A model generated the notes under the pieces. The model searched no databases. It had not been told where the DNA came from and worked only from the letters and a program-made list of their open reading frames with translations. A DNA stretch of 64,000 nt from Roseateles sp. DAIF2 (GTDB taxonomy: Bacteria; Pseudomonadota; Gammaproteobacteria; Burkholderiales; Burkholderiaceae_C). A program made the translations under genes and the position numbers. Of this stretch, positions 25,555 through 37,162 are shown piece by piece; the stretch's first letter is position 1; every line of letters starts with the position of its first letter. The DNA lies in the NCBI RefSeq assembly GCF_015624425.1, contig NZ_CP049919.1:1302001-1366000 (forward strand). Direction: 5' to 3'.

Positions 25555-27957
25555 ATGAAGAAAACGCGCATGTCCGGATTCTGGTTTTCCCTGGGGCTGC
25601 TGGCGGCCGGTGCCGTCGAGGCCGAACCCGCGCCGCGCACGGCGCGGGACTTGCTGGAGGCGCAGCAGTTCCGCCAAGCGGCGCCGCTGATGCGACCGCT
25701 GCTGGCCAAGGCTCGGCCCGATGCCGCCGAACGTGCGCTGATCTACGACTGGCTGTTTGCGGTCGACGACCTGGCCGAGGTGGAGCGCCGCAGCGCCACC
25801 GGGTCGGCGGCCGTTGATCTGCTCGCCGCAGGGCGGCTGGCGCTGGAAGGGCGGGACTTCGAGCGGGCGGGGCAATTGTTCGAGCGAGCATTGCGCGAGG
25901 CCGACTCGGCCGCACATCGAGCACCAGCCCTGCGCGGTCTGGGCTTGCTGGCGCATCAGCGGCGCGACTACGAGGGTGCGCTGCGGCAGCTGGAGGCCGC
26001 GCGGCGCGAGGCCGCCACGGCCGATGTGCTGGTGACCCAGTCCGAGATCCTGGTCCGGCTGGGCCGCACCAACGAGGCCGTTGCCGCTCTTGAGGAGGCG
26101 ATCCGCCTGAATCCCGATCACGAGGCCGCCAACTACCAGCTCGGCAACGGCTACACGCGCCGCAACTACAGCGAGCTGGCCCGGGATTGCGGCGACGCCG
26201 GCTTCGAGCGGGCTGCGCACGCGACGCGACGCGCCTCCGATGCCTTCGAGCGCGGCCGGCTGGACCTGGCGCGGCAGGGCGCACGGGCCGCGCTGCGGGC
26301 CTGCCCCGGCTATGGTCGCGCGCATGCGGTGCTGGCCAAGGTGGCCGAGTCGGAGCGGCTGGCGGTGGATGTGCATCGCGCGGCGCATGAGCGCCGCTTT
26401 GCCGCCACGCCGATGCCCGAGGTGCCGCAGATCGAGCGCTATGTCCTGAACTGGCGCTCGCTGTCGGCGCGCCATCGCAAGCGGGTCGCGCTGTCGATCG
26501 CGCCCTGGAAGGCCTATGTGCCGATCCTGGTCGCAGGCGGGGCGACGCACTACATCAAGCCGCTCTATCTGCGCCTGTCCGAGACGCCCGGCGCGGCGGC
26601 GCTGCGCGATGCCCGCATCGATTACGACTCGCGCCTGTGGGACGACGTGCGCGGCGTTGGCGGCCATATGACGGTGACCGGCATCGAAGATGTCGAGCGC
26701 TCCGTGTTCGGACGCTACAACACGGTACTGCATGAGCTGACGCATCAGGTGCATGGCGTGATGACCGCGGCGCACAAGCGTGAGATCCAGGAGTTGTACC
26801 GCCAGGCCAAGGAGCGCGATGCCAGGACCGGCGAGGCCTTTTTGTCGCGCTATGCCGGCGGCTCGGTCTGGGAGTATTTTGCCGAGGGCGCGAACTCGCT
26901 GGACTCGCCGCGCCGCGATCGTTTTGACCATCGCGAGATCGTGCGCGAGCGCCTGGTCGCGCACGATCCGGCCTTGCAGGCCCTGGTGCTGCGCCACTTC
27001 GCGGCCCAGGATGTGGCGGCCAGCCTGCCGGTGGCGCTGGTCAACGGTGGGCAGCGGCATCTCGAGGCCGGCGAGCTGGAGGCTGGACAAGCCTTGCTGA
27101 CGCGGGCGTTGGGTCTGGCGCCGGAGGACGAGCAGGTGCTGGGCGCGAACCTGTATGGGCTCGCGCTGCGCGGGCAGGCCGGCACGGTCGAGCCCCTGGC
27201 GGCGCGGGCCTTGGCGCGCCATCCCGACAGCGGCGCGCTGCGCGTCGCCGCGGCCGATGCCTTGTGGCACGGGGGCCGGGCGCTGGCACCGCTGGTGACG
27301 CGGCTGGCGGCCGGCCGGGAGGCGCTGCGCGCCGAGGATGGCTTCGAGGTGGATCTGGCCTTGGGTGGCTACGCCCTGCACCAGGGCCGGGCCGAGGCGG
27401 CGCTGCAGATCTTCGACCGCGCGCTGGCGCAGCAGGGCGACAGCCCCGAGGCGCTCTGGGGACGGGCGGCCGCGTTGGCCTTGGCGTCGCGCTGGGATGA
27501 GGCCTTTGTCGTCTACGAGCGGGCGCTGCGGCTGCGCACCGGCATCCTGGCGCTGCGCCTGGACCTGGTGCGTGACCTGATGCTGGCGGGGCGCGTCGAG
27601 GCGGCGCGGGTGCAACTGGCCGAGGCGCGTACCCTGCGTGCCACCGAGCCGCAGCTGCTGGCGCTGGAGGGCTGGCTGGCGCTGCGGGATGGGCGGCATG
27701 CGCTGGCGCTCGACAAGGCCGACGCGGCCTTGGCTCGGGCGGCCTGGTGCGAGTCCGCGCAGATCGTGAGGGCGGTGGCGCTGCGTGGCTTGGGGCGCGA
27801 CGAGGAGGGGGCGCGGATGCTGGCGGCGCTGCGCAACGAGCTGGCGCAGGAACGGACGCCGCGCTATGTGTACCGCGCCGACATCGCCGGCTGGGAATCG
27901 GTGCGGCGCCATTCGGCCGCGCTGCGGCGCATGCTGGGCGCGCTGGCGCCCGATTGA
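25555..27957 (+). CDS. Secreted TPR protein with embedded HExxH metalloprotease-like domain
   Basis: This 800-residue protein is not a family I can name. It has a signal peptide (MKKTRMSGFWFSLGLLAAGA, cleavage near residue 23). Helical TPR-like repeats span about residues 45-280, including VAALEEAIRLNPDHEAANYQLG. The central segment contains HELTHQVH (H393, E394, H397), followed by WEYFAEG (E440, E444). Spacing and the E-x-F-A-E form resemble gluzincin proteases of the anthrax lethal-factor type, suggesting H393, H397 and E440 as zinc ligands. More TPR-like repeats fill residues 490-800, with ALWGRAAALALASRWDEAF. It stands alone, divergent from pilB and upstream of a terminator. Function is unknown; the secreted location and intact motif suggest an active envelope protease. 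Confidence 0.72.
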   Translation: MKKTRMSGFWFSLGLLAAGAVEAEPAPRTARDLLEAQQFRQAAPLMRPLLAKARPDAAERALIYDWLFAVDDLAEVERRSATGSAAVDLLAAGRLALEGRDFERAGQLFERALREADSAAHRAPALRGLGLLAHQRRDYEGALRQLEAARREAATADVLVTQSEILVRLGRTNEAVAALEEAIRLNPDHEAANYQLGNGYTRRNYSELARDCGDAGFERAAHATRRASDAFERGRLDLARQGARAALRACPGYGRAHAVLAKVAESERLAVDVHRAAHERRFAATPMPEVPQIERYVLNWRSLSARHRKRVALSIAPWKAYVPILVAGGATHYIKPLYLRLSETPGAAALRDARIDYDSRLWDDVRGVGGHMTVTGIEDVERSVFGRYNTVLHELTHQVHGVMTAAHKREIQELYRQAKERDARTGEAFLSRYAGGSVWEYFAEGANSLDSPRRDRFDHREIVRERLVAHDPALQALVLRHFAAQDVAASLPVALVNGGQRHLEAGELEAGQALLTRALGLAPEDEQVLGANLYGLALRGQAGTVEPLAARALARHPDSGALRVAAADALWHGGRALAPLVTRLAAGREALRAEDGFEVDLALGGYALHQGRAEAALQIFDRALAQQGDSPEALWGRAAALALASRWDEAFVVYERALRLRTGILALRLDLVRDLMLAGRVEAARVQLAEARTLRATEPQLLALEGWLALRDGRHALALDKADAALARAAWCESAQIVRAVALRGLGRDEEGARMLAALRNELAQERTPRYVYRADIAGWESVRRHSAALRRMLGALAPD

Positions 27958-27979
27958 TGGATTGGCCGTGTATCGACGC

Positions 27980-28004
27980 AAAAAAGCCCCGGCATGCGGG
28001 GCTT
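27980..28004 (-). terminator. Intrinsic terminator downstream of tRNA-Pro
   Basis: AAGCCCCG and CGGGGCTT pair around GCATG, and on the minus strand the stem is followed by a run of six T. It lies about 40 bases beyond the tRNA-Pro 3' end. It may also slow readthrough from the TPR-protease gene, whose stop is 23 bases away on the other side. Confidence 0.85.
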
Positions 28005-28041
28005 CTCGGCGATGACCGGGTAGTCGGTCATCCAATGAATC

Positions 28042-28118
28042 TGGTCGGGGTGAGAGGATTCGAACCTCCGGCCTCTACGTCCCGAACGTAGCGCTCTACC
28101 AGGCTAAGCTACACCCCG
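28042..28118 (-). tRNA. tRNA-Pro (anticodon CGG)
   Basis: A 77-base cloverleaf can be folded, with acceptor stem CGGGGTG/CACCCCG, encoded CCA end and TTCGAAT T-loop. The anticodon stem CTACG/CGTAG carries loop TTCGGGA, giving anticodon CGG. It lies downstream of ispB on the same strand and has its own terminator. Confidence 0.97.
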
Positions 28119-28175
28119 ATTTGCGAACCCTCTTGAAGGCAGGTCTTCAAGCGTTTGCTGGTCTGTCGTCTGGCG

Positions 28176-29168
28176 CTAGAAAGAGCGATCAACTGACTGA
28201 ACGCAAAATTCTAGCAGAGCTTCTCGCCAGAGGGAAGGGGGTAATGCATTTAAACATTCGCGCGCCCGATCCGCCTCGGCGCGCGCGGCCTCGCGGGTGG
28301 CATCCAGCGCGCCGGTCTTGCGCACGATCTTGACGATCTCGGCCAGGCCCTGCACCTCGCCCTGCTCGATCGCATGGCGGATCAGCTCGCGTTCGGCCGG
28401 GCTGCCGCGCTCCATCGCGACCAAGAGCGGCAGCGTCGGTTTGCCCTCGCGCAGATCGTCGCCGACGTTCTTGCCCAGCGCGCTGGTGTCGCCGCTGTAG
28501 TCGAGCGCATCGTCGATCAGTTGGAAGGCGGTGCCCAGCGCGCGGCCGTAGCCGGCGCAGGCCTCCTCGACCTCGGGGCTGGCATCGGCCAGCACCGCGC
28601 CGAGCCGGGCGCTGGCCTCGAACAGCTTGGCGGTCTTGTAGCGGATCACGCGCAGGTACTGCTCGACCGCGATGTCGGGGTCGTGCATGTTCATCAGCTG
28701 CAGCACCTCGCCCTCGGCGATCACATTGGTCGCCTCGGCCAGTACCTCCAGCACGCGCATGCGGTTGACCGACACCATCATCTGGAAGGCGCGGGAATAG
28801 AGGAAGTCGCCGACCAGCACGCTGGCCGCGTTGCCGAACAGCGCATTGGCGGTCGGCTTGCCGCGGCGCAGCGAGGACTCGTCGACCACATCGTCGTGCA
28901 GCAGGGTGGCAGTGTGGATGAACTCGACCACCGCGGCCAGCTCGAAGCGTTCGGCCCGCTGGAAGCCCAGCGCGTTGGCGAACAGCAGCACCAGCTTGGG
29001 CCGGATGCGCTTGCCGCCGGCATGCACGATGTAGCCGGCGATCTGGTCGATCAGGGCGACATCGGAGCTCAGGCGCCGCGCGATCACGGCATCGACCTCG
29101 CGCATCTCGGCGTCCAGCAGGGCTTGGACCTCGGCGATGGGGGATGCGGATGCTGCGTGCACTCTCAA
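28176..29168 (-). CDS. ispB: Octaprenyl (polyprenyl) diphosphate synthase
   Basis: The 330-residue trans-prenyltransferase builds the ubiquinone side chain. The first Asp-rich motif is LLHDDVVDE (D92, D93, D96) and the second is [11 protein letters not shown] near residue 219. [12 protein letters not shown] binds diphosphate. The gene is divergent from rplU-rpmA-obgE, an arrangement widespread in proteobacteria. Chain length (C40 in most Burkholderiales) cannot be read from sequence alone. Confidence 0.95.
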   Translation of the reverse strand: MRVHAASASPIAEVQALLDAEMREVDAVIARRLSSDVALIDQIAGYIVHAGGKRIRPKLVLLFANALGFQRAERFELAAVVEFIHTATLLHDDVVDESSLRRGKPTANALFGNAASVLVGDFLYSRAFQMMVSVNRMRVLEVLAEATNVIAEGEVLQLMNMHDPDIAVEQYLRVIRYKTAKLFEASARLGAVLADASPEVEEACAGYGRALGTAFQLIDDALDYSGDTSALGKNVGDDLREGKPTLPLLVAMERGSPAERELIRHAIEQGEVQGLAEIVKIVRKTGALDATREAARAEADRARECLNALPPSLWREALLEFCVQSVDRSF

Positions 29169-29249
29169 CTCTCTTTCGGGCCTTGTTCGGGCGAAGCCGG
29201 GATTATAGGAAGAGGGCGCGGGCCCGCCGCGCGGTGTTCGCCGGGGCTC

Positions 29250-29278
29250 TTGGTGTTTTCCCGAGAGGGTGCTATACT
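29250..29278 (+). promoter_or_regulatory. Promoter of rplU-rpmA
   Basis: TTGGTG at 29250-29255 and TATACT at 29273-29278 are separated by 17 bases, in the ispB-rplU divergent gap about 80 bases before the rplU ATG. Confidence 0.7.
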
Positions 29279-29359
29279 TTCGGGCTCTGCGCTTTTTGCG
29301 CTGGAGTAGTGCCTTTGCCGGGCAGAGTCGGCGGAGGTGGTTTTATTGAAAGGGCTGAT

Positions 29360-29671
29360 ATGTACGCGGTCATAAAAACCGGCGGCAAGCAATACAAGGT
29401 TGCTGCTGGCGAAAAGATCAAGGTAGAACAGATTGCTGCGGATGTTGGCCAAGAGATCGTGATCGACCAAGTTCTCGCCGTGGGTAACGGCGCGGAGCTC
29501 AAGGTTGGCACTCCCTTGGTTGCTGGCGCAAGCGTCAAAGCCACTGTTGTGGCACAAGGCAAGCACGACAAGGTGCGCATCTTCAAGCTGCGTCGTCGCA
29601 AGCACTACAAGAAGAGCCAGGGCCATCGCCAGACCTACACCGAGTTGGAAATCAGCGCGGTCAACGGTTAA
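29360..29671 (+). CDS. rplU: 50S ribosomal protein L21
   Basis: The 103-residue protein begins [19 protein letters not shown] and contains [16 protein letters not shown], both diagnostic of L21, which binds 23S rRNA in the large subunit. The ATG at 29360 starts the conserved sequence; an upstream in-frame extension is non-homologous. It lies 40 bases before rpmA and shares its promoter. Confidence 0.98.
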   Translation: MYAVIKTGGKQYKVAAGEKIKVEQIAADVGQEIVIDQVLAVGNGAELKVGTPLVAGASVKATVVAQGKHDKVRIFKLRRRKHYKKSQGHRQTYTELEISAVNG

Positions 29672-29711
29672 TCCGGCTTTCTTCTTCGCCAACAGTTCAA
29701 GGAGCTAATCC

Positions 29712-29969
29712 ATGGCACAGAAAAAGGGCGGCGGTTCCACACGGAACGGCCGCGACTCCAAGCCCAAAATGCTGGGCGTGAAGGTTTACGGCGGCCAGAC
29801 CATCTCGGCCGGTTCGATCATCGTGCGTCAGCGCGGTACCAAGTTCCACGCCGGCACCAATGTCGGCATGGGCAAGGACCACACCCTGTTCGCGCTGATC
29901 GACGGCACGGTGTCCTTCGCCGTCAAGGGCGAGGCCAACCGTTCGACGGTCATCGTCACGCCGGTCTAA
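29712..29969 (+). CDS. rpmA: 50S ribosomal protein L27
   Basis: The 85-residue protein has the usual L27 start [16 protein letters not shown] and the core [23 protein letters not shown]27 reaches the peptidyl-transferase centre with its N-terminal tail. An AAGGAG ribosome site precedes the ATG. A terminator hairpin follows before obgE. Confidence 0.98.
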   Translation: MAQKKGGGSTRNGRDSKPKMLGVKVYGGQTISAGSIIVRQRGTKFHAGTNVGMGKDHTLFALIDGTVSFAVKGEANRSTVIVTPV

Positions 29970-30020
29970 GTCACCGCGCGTTATGCTGGCGGAGGGCTGC
30001 AGCCGCCCGCCAGCCACAGA

Positions 30021-30043
30021 AGCCCCGGCCCGCCGGGGCTTTT
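30021..30043 (+). terminator. Terminator between rpmA and obgE
   Basis: AGCCCCGG and CCGGGGCT pair around CCCG and run into TTTT. A second inverted repeat (GCTGGCGG/CCGCCAGC) lies just upstream at 29985-30014. obgE may be transcribed by partial readthrough or from its own promoter. Confidence 0.75.
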
Positions 30044-30063
30044 GCGTTTCAAGGCTGCCTTAA

Positions 30064-32285
<2,222 letters not shown>

Positions 32286-32306
32286 CGAGCGCGAGATTGC
32301 GGCGCA

Positions 32307-32334
32307 GGCTCATATCGCGTCAGCGATGTGAGCC
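32307..32334 (+). terminator. Hairpin after proB, possible terminator
   Basis: GGCTCATATCGC pairs with GCGATGTGAGCC around GTCA (12 pairs with one G-U). It sits in the convergent gap between proB and rppH but lacks a following T-run, so its termination role is uncertain. Confidence 0.45.
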
Positions 32335-32364
32335 GAAGCCATAACCTGGTGGCTGCGGGCTCGC

Positions 32365-32958
32365 TTACTTCGTGTCCCCTGCCTCCGGTGCCGGCTGCGG
32401 CAGCGCCTCGCCGCAGTCCGGCGCCGGCCGCGGCTCGCGGTGCTGCGGCCGCATGCCGGCGCGCAGATAGCGGTTGTGATGGTTGATGCGCGGCAGGTAG
32501 CGGGCCAGCTCGGTCAGCGCCATCTGGTAGACGCCGCGCTTGAACTCGATCACCGCCTCCAGCGGCACCCAGTACTCGTTCCAGCGCCAGGCGTCGAACT
32601 CCGGGTGGTCGGTGGCGCGCAGATTCATGTCGCAGTCGCGCCCGGTCAGCTGCAGCAGGAACCAGATCTGCTTCTGTCCCTTGTAGTGCCCGCGCGCATC
32701 GCGCCGGATGAAGTGCTCGGGCACCTCGTAGCGCAACCAGTCGCGCGTGCGCGCAATGATGCGCACCTGATCCGCGTGCAGCCCCACCTCTTCGTGGAGC
32801 TCACGAAACATCGCCTGCTCGGGCGTCTCGCCATGTTTGATGCCCCCTTGCGGGAACTGCCAGGAATGGGTCCGGATGCGTTTGCCCCAGAACACCTCGT
32901 TCCTGTGGTTGAGCAGGATGATGCCGACGTTGGGCCGGAAGCCTTCACGGTCGAGCAT
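32365..32958 (-). CDS. rppH: RNA pyrophosphohydrolase (Nudix)
   Basis: The 197-residue protein converts 5'-triphosphate mRNA ends to monophosphate, starting decay. The start [17 protein letters not shown] is typical, and the Nudix box [23 protein letters not shown] spans residues 38-60. The ATG at 32958 is used; the open frame extends 19 codons upstream without homology. The last ~30 residues are Pro-rich and probably disordered. It is divergent from proS, and converges on proB. Confidence 0.95.
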   Translation of the reverse strand: MLDREGFRPNVGIILLNHRNEVFWGKRIRTHSWQFPQGGIKHGETPEQAMFRELHEEVGLHADQVRIIARTRDWLRYEVPEHFIRRDARGHYKGQKQIWFLLQLTGRDCDMNLRATDHPEFDAWRWNEYWVPLEAVIEFKRGVYQMALTELARYLPRINHHNRYLRAGMRPQHREPRPAPDCGEALPQPAPEAGDTK

Positions 32959-33081
32959 AATCAACCCCAAATCTATAGTTAGATCGATTATTGCATCGGG
33001 GCGCCCTCCGGGCATTACCCTCGCTAACCCTCACCTTTCCTCTCTGTGCTTGGCCCCCGGTCAGGCCTTGCTGCTCGCGCC

Positions 33082-34827
33082 ATGAAAGCCTCCCAGTTCT
33101 TCATCTCCACGCTGAAAGAAGCCCCCGCCGACGCCGAAGTGGTCAGCCACAAGCTGATGATGCGTGCCGGCATGATCAAGCGCCTGGGCGCCGGCATCTA
33201 CAACTACATGCCGATGGGCCTGCGCGTGATCCGCAAGGTGGAGAACATCATCCGCGAGGAGATGAACCGCGCCGGCGCCGTCGAGCTCTTGATGCCCGTC
33301 GTTCAGCCGGCCGAGCTGTGGCAGGAAACCGGCCGCTTCGACAAGATGGGCCCCGAGCTGCTGCGCGTGAAGGACCGCCATGAGCGCGACTTCATCATCC
33401 AGCCGACCTCGGAAGAGGTGGTGACCGACATCGCGCGCCAGGAACTGCGCAGCTACAAGCAGCTGCCGAAGAATTTCTATCACATCCAGACCAAGTTCCG
33501 CGACGAGCGCCGTCCGCGCTTCGGCATCATGCGCGGCCGCGAGTTCACGATGAAGGATGCCTACTCCTTCGACCGCGACGTCGAGAGCGCGGGCCGCAGC
33601 TACGAGAACATGTACGCGGCCTACTGCAAGATCTTCGACCGCCTGGGCCTGGAGTACCGCGCCGTCGCGGCCGACACCGGCGCGATCGGCGGCGACCGCT
33701 CGCACGAGTTCCAGGTGATCGCGGACACCGGCGAGGACGCGATCATCTACTGCCCCACCAGCGACTTCGCGGCCAATATCGAGCTGGCCGAGGCCGTGGC
33801 CCTGCTGGCCGCCCGCGCCGCGCCTGCGCAGGCGCTGACCAAGACGCCGACGCCGGGCAAGAGCACCTGCGCCGATGTGGCCGAGCTGCTGAAGCTGCCG
33901 CTGGCGCAGACCGTCAAGTCCCTGGTGCTGGCCACCGACGAGCTGAACGAGACCGGCGACATCGCCAAGAGCCAGGTCTGGCTGCTGCTGCTGCGCGGCG
34001 ATCACGACCTGAACGAGGTCAAGGCCGGCAAGGTCGAGGGTCTGAAGGCCGGCTTCCGCTTCGCGACCGTGGCCGAGATCGAGGATCACTTCGGCAGCAA
34101 GCCCGGCTACCTGGGCCCGATCGGCCTGAAGAAGCCGGTCAAGGTCATCGCCGACCGCACCGTGGCCAATATGGCCGACTTCGTCTGCGGCGCCAACGAG
34201 GCCGACTTCCACTACACCGGCGCCAACTGGGGCCGCGACCTGCCCGAGCCCGATCTGGTGGCCGACATCCGCAACGTCGTCGCCGGCGACCCCTCGCCGG
34301 ACGGCAAGGGCGTGCTGGCGATCCAGCGCGGCATCGAGGTCGGCCATGTGTTCTATCTCGGCACCAAGTATTCGGCCGCGATGAACGCCAATTTCCTGGA
34401 CGAGACCGGCAAGCCCAAGCCGATGGAGATGGGCTGCTACGGCATCGGCGTGACCCGCATCCTGGGCGCGGCGATCGAGCAGAACCATGACGAGCGCGGC
34501 ATCATCTGGCCGGACGCGATCGCGCCCTTCACCGTCGTGGTCTGCCCGATCGGCATGGACCGCAGCGAGGAGGTCAAGGCCGCCGCCGTGAAGCTGTACG
34601 AAGAGCTGCAGGCGCTGGGCGTCGACGTGCTGCTGGACGACCGCGGCGAGCGCCCCGGCGCGATGTTCGCCGATTGGGAGCTGATCGGCGCGCCGCATCG
34701 CGTCGTGCTGTCGGACCGCGGCCTGAAGGAAGGCCAGGTCGAGTACCAGGGCCGCCGCGATGCCGAGGCCACCAAGCTGGCCCTGGCCGAGGTCGTGTCC
34801 CATCTGAAGGGCAAGCTGAAGCTTTGA
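33082..34827 (+). CDS. proS: Prolyl-tRNA synthetase
   Basis: The 581-residue class II synthetase charges tRNA-Pro. It begins [20 protein letters not shown] and has motif 2 ([17 protein letters not shown]), TSEEVV and motif 3 ([13 protein letters not shown]). An editing (INS) domain occupies about residues 225-400, as in bacterial ProS. The ATG at 33082 begins the conserved sequence. The stop TGA overlaps the TTG start of a lytic transglycosylase gene as TTGA. Confidence 0.97.
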   Translation: MKASQFFISTLKEAPADAEVVSHKLMMRAGMIKRLGAGIYNYMPMGLRVIRKVENIIREEMNRAGAVELLMPVVQPAELWQETGRFDKMGPELLRVKDRHERDFIIQPTSEEVVTDIARQELRSYKQLPKNFYHIQTKFRDERRPRFGIMRGREFTMKDAYSFDRDVESAGRSYENMYAAYCKIFDRLGLEYRAVAADTGAIGGDRSHEFQVIADTGEDAIIYCPTSDFAANIELAEAVALLAARAAPAQALTKTPTPGKSTCADVAELLKLPLAQTVKSLVLATDELNETGDIAKSQVWLLLLRGDHDLNEVKAGKVEGLKAGFRFATVAEIEDHFGSKPGYLGPIGLKKPVKVIADRTVANMADFVCGANEADFHYTGANWGRDLPEPDLVADIRNVVAGDPSPDGKGVLAIQRGIEVGHVFYLGTKYSAAMNANFLDETGKPKPMEMGCYGIGVTRILGAAIEQNHDERGIIWPDAIAPFTVVVCPIGMDRSEEVKAAAVKLYEELQALGVDVLLDDRGERPGAMFADWELIGAPHRVVLSDRGLKEGQVEYQGRRDAEATKLALAEVVSHLKGKLKL

Positions 34828-35441
34828 GGCGGCGTGGCCTGCTGATCTCGGCAGCCGCGCTGACGGCGCTGTCGCCGCTGCGCGACGCGCAGGCCGGTGC
34901 CCAGGTCGAGGAACCGCTGGCCGATGCCGTGCGCTCGGCCCTGTCCTCGGCCGTCGCCAACAGCGCGCCGCCCAAGCCGCGCTTTAACCAGGTCGAGGAA
35001 CGCCTGGCCTATCTGCGCTGGCTGGGCGAGATGAGCGAGCGGCTGAAGAAGCGTCTGTCGGAGGCGCAGACCCGCATCGAGTTCCTCGAGACCGTCTGGT
35101 ACGAGAGCCGGCGCGCGGGCCTGGAGCCGAGCCTGGTGCTGGGCCTGATCCAGGTCGAGAGCGGCTTTCGCAAGTACGCGATCAGCGTGGCCGGCGCGCG
35201 CGGCTATATGCAGGTGATGCCCTTCTGGGCCCGCGTGATCGGCGACGGCAATGCCTCGCACCTGTTCCACATGCAGACCAACCTGCGCTTCGGCTGCGTG
35301 ATCCTGCGCCACTACCTCGACCGCGAGAAGGGCGACCTGTTCCTGGCCCTGGGCCGCTACAACGGCAGCCGCGGCAAGGCCGAGTATCCGAACCTGGTGT
35401 TCGGCGCCAGGAAGCGCTGGCTGATGCCCGGCGAGGCCTGA
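34824..35441 (+). CDS. Lytic transglycosylase, SLT domain
   Basis: The 205-residue protein probably cleaves peptidoglycan in the periplasm. A signal peptide ([24 protein letters not shown]) is followed by a helical segment and the SLT domain, with [18 protein letters not shown] (catalytic Glu), [11 protein letters not shown] and LALGRYNGS. No ATG gives a complete protein; the TTG at 34824 overlaps the proS stop and yields a proper signal peptide, so translational coupling is likely. Its stop and the ubiX stop meet back-to-back as TGATCA. Confidence 0.85.
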   Translation: MRRRGLLISAAALTALSPLRDAQAGAQVEEPLADAVRSALSSAVANSAPPKPRFNQVEERLAYLRWLGEMSERLKKRLSEAQTRIEFLETVWYESRRAGLEPSLVLGLIQVESGFRKYAISVAGARGYMQVMPFWARVIGDGNASHLFHMQTNLRFGCVILRHYLDREKGDLFLALGRYNGSRGKAEYPNLVFGARKRWLMPGEA

Positions 35442-36011
35442 TCAGGGCCGCAGGCCGTTCCAGGCCTGCGGCGCGGCGCCGGCCACGCCGGCCAGCTCCA
35501 GCACCCGCTCGGCGCTCTCGTTCACCAGCTCCTCGATGCTCTTCGGGTGGTGATAGAAGGCCGGCAGCGGCGGGAACACGATGCCGCCCATCTCGGTCAC
35601 GGCAGTCATATTGCGCAGATGCGCCAGGTTGAAGGGCGTCTCGCGCACCATCAGGATCAGGCGGCGCCGTTCCTTCAGCGTGACGTCGGCGGCGCGCGTC
35701 AGCAGGTTGTCGCCGAAACCATGGGCAATCGCGGCCAGGCTCTTCATCGAGCAGGGCGCCACCACCATCGCGGCGGTGGCAAAGCTGCCGCTGGCCACGC
35801 AGGCGCCGACATCGCCGGGCGCATGGCTGAAGCTGGCCTCGGCCTCCAGCGCCTGGCGGCTCAGGCCCAGCTCATGGTGCACGTTCAGCACGCCGGCCGG
35901 CGTGACGATCAGGTGCGTCTCCAGCCCCAGCTCGCGGCCGCGGCGCAGCAGGCGCAGGCCGTAGGCCGCACCGGTCGCGCCGGTGATGCCCACGACGAGT
36001 CGCTGAGTCAT
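35442..36011 (-). CDS. ubiX: Flavin prenyltransferase UbiX
   Basis: The 189-residue enzyme makes prenylated FMN, the cofactor of UbiD decarboxylase in ubiquinone synthesis. It starts RLVVGITGATGAAYGLRLL and contains ATAAMVVAPCSMKSLAAIAHG and RETPFNLAHLRNM, all conserved in UbiX. It lies downstream of grxD on the minus strand at the end of the hemA-prfA-prmC-(OMP)-grxD-ubiX run. Confidence 0.95.
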   Translation of the reverse strand: MTQRLVVGITGATGAAYGLRLLRRGRELGLETHLIVTPAGVLNVHHELGLSRQALEAEASFSHAPGDVGACVASGSFATAAMVVAPCSMKSLAAIAHGFGDNLLTRAADVTLKERRRLILMVRETPFNLAHLRNMTAVTEMGGIVFPPLPAFYHHPKSIEELVNESAERVLELAGVAGAAPQAWNGLRP

Positions 36012-36016
36012 TGGAG

Positions 36017-36058
36017 CCCCTCGTTCAAGGAGTACCTTGAACGATCCCCCGAGGGGAT
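36017..36058. repeat. Two adjacent hairpins between grxD and ubiX
   Basis: CGTTCAAGG/CCTTGAACG around AGTA (36022-36043) is followed at once by ATCCCC/GGGGAT (36044-36058). CCCCTCG at 36017 can also pair with CGAGGGG at 36050, giving an alternative fold. They lie in the ubiX leader a few bases from its start codon. Confidence 0.55.
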
Positions 36059-36099
36059 GCGGGCCGGCTTGGGAGCGGCCCGGCGCTCGGCCCGTGCCA

Positions 36100-36414
36100 T
36101 CAAGCGGCGAGCACTTGCTGCAGCTCGCCGGCCTGGTACATCTCCATCATGATGTCCGAGCCGCCGACGAATTCGCCGTTGATGTAGAGCTGCGGGATCG
36201 TCGGCCAGTTGGCGTAGTCCTTGATGCCCTGGCGCACCGCCTCGTCTTCCAGCACATTGAAGGTCTTCAGGTCGGAGACGCCGCAGGCCTTCAGGATCTG
36301 GATCGCGCGGCCGGAGAAGCCGCACATCGGGAACTGGGCCGTGCCCTTCATGAACAGGACCACCCGGTTGCTCTTGACCAGGTCGTCGATGCGTTGCTGG
36401 ACGTTGTCGCTCAT
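36100..36414 (-). CDS. grxD: Monothiol glutaredoxin GrxD
   Basis: The 104-residue protein has the monothiol active site CGFS (C31) within MKGTAQFPMCGFSGRAIQIL, and the glutathione-binding segment WPTIPQLYINGEFVGGSDIM. Grx4-type glutaredoxins carry 2Fe-2S clusters and deliver iron-sulfur centres. The ATG at 36414 begins the conserved MSDNVQQRIDDLV. An in-frame upstream start is not conserved in character. Confidence 0.96.
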   Translation of the reverse strand: MSDNVQQRIDDLVKSNRVVLFMKGTAQFPMCGFSGRAIQILKACGVSDLKTFNVLEDEAVRQGIKDYANWPTIPQLYINGEFVGGSDIMMEMYQAGELQQVLAA

Positions 36415-36517
36415 TGTCTGTACCCCATGGATTGATCGCGGCACCGTTCGCCCGGCGCCCATGCCGCGATTATCGGCCAGGGCCGGGCGGCGCGTCGCGC
36501 CGGGGCTTTGCGCGGGC

Positions 36518-37162
36518 TCAGAAGCTGTAGTTCAGGCCCAGCTGCAGCACCGGGCGAAAGCGCATGTCGAGCAGCAGCTCCTCCAGGCTCTGCGCGCCTT
36601 GCGGGCCGCGACCCAGGCGCAGCTCGTCGCGGCTGCCGGACTTGACCAGGCCGAGGTCGGCGCTGAAGCCCCAGCCTCCGCGCAGGGACTGGCCGGTGTA
36701 GCCGATGCCCAGATAGGGCCGGGTGCTGAGCCCGCCATCGGTGGCCGGCAGGGTGGGGCCGAAGCTGCTGAGATGGCGCTGGCCGATCGCCAGGCCGCGG
36801 CTGGTCGGCGGGCGCAAGGCCAGGCCGCCGCTACTTTCGGTCATGGCCGCGGAGCCGACCAGCAGGCCGCCGGTGGTGCGCAGCCCTCCCTGGAAGTTGG
36901 CGTTCGGGGCCGAGCTGGTCAGGTAATAGTCGCCCAGCAGATTGGCGCTCAGCAGGCTGTGGCCGCCGCTGCGGTCGTCCAAGCTGCTCAGCTGCACGCG
37001 CGTCTGCCAGCGCAGCGACTTGGTTTCCAGCGGCGCCAGCTGCAGGCCCTCGGCCCGTGCTTGCTGGTACAGGCCGCCCGCCAGCAGGCTCAACAGCATC
37101 AGGGCGCCGAGGTTGCGGCGAGTGCTGAGAGAGGAGAGCGGAACCCGAGCTGCGGTACGCAT
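36518..37162 (-). CDS. Outer-membrane beta-barrel protein candidate
   Basis: The family of this 214-residue protein is not recognised. It has a likely signal peptide (cleavage after ARA near residue 37) and alternating polar/apolar strands such as LRWQTRVQLSSLDD, RPYLGIGYTGQ and GWGFSADLGLV. The C-terminal strand RPVLQLGLNYSF ends in Phe, the usual Bam recognition signal of outer-membrane barrels. The gene lies between prmC and grxD, two genes that are usually adjacent in betaproteobacteria. A role is unknown; a small porin-like or OmpW-like barrel is one possibility. Confidence 0.72.
   Translation of the reverse strand: MRTAARVPLSSLSTRRNLGALMLLSLLAGGLYQQARAEGLQLAPLETKSLRWQTRVQLSSLDDRSGGHSLLSANLLGDYYLTSSAPNANFQGGLRTTGGLLVGSAAMTESSGGLALRPPTSRGLAIGQRHLSSFGPTLPATDGGLSTRPYLGIGYTGQSLRGGWGFSADLGLVKSGSRDELRLGRGPQGAQSLEELLLDMRFRPVLQLGLNYSF

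Noticed and set aside
25474..28035. Long minus-strand frame opposite the TPR-protease gene
   Set aside because: The plus frame has a signal peptide, TPR repeats and a protease motif; the minus frame has none of these and is low-complexity.
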